From NCBI RefSeq assembly GCF_028823535.1, contig NZ_JAQIYM010000007.1, positions 248,001 through 312,000 of the forward strand: a stretch of DNA of 64,000 bases. Reading direction: 5' to 3'. Under the pieces are notes generated by a model. That model had not been told where the DNA came from. It did not search any database and saw only the letters and a program-made list of their open reading frames with translations. Every line of letters starts with the position of its first letter. Positions within the stretch are counted from its first letter, which is position 1. The position numbers and the translations under genes are program-made. Of this stretch, positions 63,426-64,000 are shown one piece after another. This stretch comes from Pseudomonas serbica. GTDB taxonomy: Bacteria > Pseudomonadota > Gammaproteobacteria > Pseudomonadales > Pseudomonadaceae.

Positions 63426-64000
63426 TTATGCCATGCCCGAAAACTCCTCCATCGCGTCCAGCAACGCCTCCTGAAAATAAGCCATCGATGCCCGGTCACA
63501 GAGGATATAAAACCTCGGCTGTTGCGCAGCCGTGGCGTTGATCACAATCACGTTGATACGCGCAGCCGATGTCTGCGCCACGGCCCCGGGGCCGAACACC
63601 TGGGTACTCAGATCCACGCCGCAGAGTTTGGCCATGACCTCGGACAAATGCTCGCCACTGAGCTGAAACCACGCATGGCTGTCCTGGCGCGGCAGCAGGT
63701 AGTTGGCTTGATGATCCAACTCCCAGCGAGCCTCTTCGTCGGCGACGCGTTCGCCCTGGTCCTGGGTACTGCCCAGCAGCAGGTATTCGGTCTGGGACAG
63801 GCGCGCTACCCAGCTGCCGTCAACCTGGCTGACGGCGTGGTTGGGCGCGTCTGGCAGCACGAAGTGCCGACCCTGCAAATAGGCCGCGCTGCCGGCGCCG
63901 CGAAAGCCGACCCGGGGCAGGTCGGTCAGGTCAGTCAGCGCACAGCGGGGCAGGAGGGCGAGGGCCGGCTGACCGGCGCTGTGTTGTTGTGTCAGGCTGG
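63426..64000 (-). CDS. sarcosine-oxidase-gamma-like / GcvT-fold protein (5' end outside window)
   Basis: The frame is open from the right border; about 190 residues are visible. The internal TTG at 63878 is not a start: upstream codons continue LTDLPRVGFRGAGSAAYLQG. The sequence has the YgfZ/GcvT/SoxG character (GRHFVLPDAPNHAV, SWVARLSQTEYLLLGS, AWFQLSGEHLSEVMAKLCGV, FYILCDRASMAYFQEALLDA). Known relatives are small subunits of heterotetrameric sarcosine oxidase or dimethylglycine-type enzymes; partners would be to the right of the window. Confidence 0.75.
   Translation of the reverse strand, partial: SLTQQHSAGQPALALLPRCALTDLTDLPRVGFRGAGSAAYLQGRHFVLPDAPNHAVSQVDGSWVARLSQTEYLLLGSTQDQGERVADEEARWELDHQANYLLPRQDSHAWFQLSGEHLSEVMAKLCGVDLSTQVFGPGAVAQTSAARINVIVINATAAQQPRFYILCDRASMAYFQEALLDAMEEFSGMA

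Overview
The window is a high-GC chromosomal segment of a Pseudomonas, most likely of the fluorescens group. The evidence is the repeated REP hairpin (GTAGGAGCTGGCTTGCCAGC and its complement) between genes at more than ten places, the Pseudomonas-like gene content (KatG, RlhA, a NasA-CysJ fusion, polyamine-type genes, an Fsr-like exporter), and two DUF6124-type small genes with a shared leader. Two genes are cut by the window ends (TctB at the left, a sarcosine-oxidase-gamma-like protein at the right).

Layout. 0-2 kb: tripartite tricarboxylate carrier membrane subunits. 2-7.1 kb: LysR regulator, PuuB-like amine oxidase with a PotF-like binding protein, AhpD-like protein divergent from an AraC regulator. 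7.3-10.1 kb: a one-gene NRPS-like enzyme (adenylation, carrier, membrane acyltransferase). 10-25 kb: RidA, RlhA, KatG, the nitrate reductase fusion behind a sigma-54 promoter and attenuator-like leader, amidase, HIT-like protein, phosphoesterase, LldD. 25-27 kb: small genes and a cassette with a structured leader plus DUF6124 gene between inverted long repeats. 27-36 kb: Nudix, GNAT, diguanylate cyclase, and a complete erythronate-type operon (MFS, denD, otnK, otnC, otnI) with its divergent GntR regulator, followed by a seven-unit REP array. 36-44.3 kb: TonB receptor and a gamma-glutamylation-type catabolic operon (permease, iron alcohol dehydrogenase, aldehyde dehydrogenase, glutamine-synthetase-like ligase). 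44.5-48.4 kb: GFA protein, SBF-like transporter, tRNA-Gln, MHS transporter. 48.5-52 kb: an AT-richer island with a lipoprotein of SUMF1 fold and a frameshifted large secreted/toxin-like gene. 52.2-52.8 kb: second leader plus DUF6124 gene. 53.3-59.9 kb: heme-oxygenase-like diiron protein with a methyltransferase, cupin, and a four-gene cluster (acyl-CoA-dehydrogenase-like, LmbE deacetylase, NodS-like methyltransferase, GT2). 60-64 kb: DUF72, Fsr-like exporter with divergent AraC regulator, REP array, sarcosine-oxidase-gamma-like protein.

The strongest candidate for something undescribed is the pair of homologous ~300-nt leaders (26.1-26.4 and 52.2-52.5 kb). Each shows the same 8-nt sequence in two flanking hairpin loops and its complement in a central multibranched domain. 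The 8-mer differs between the two loci but changes in concert at all three places, which is the signature of real base pairing and suggests mutually exclusive RNA (or single-strand DNA) structures. Second-tier candidates are the LmbE/NodS/GT2/ACAD cluster and the adenylation-carrier-acyltransferase protein.
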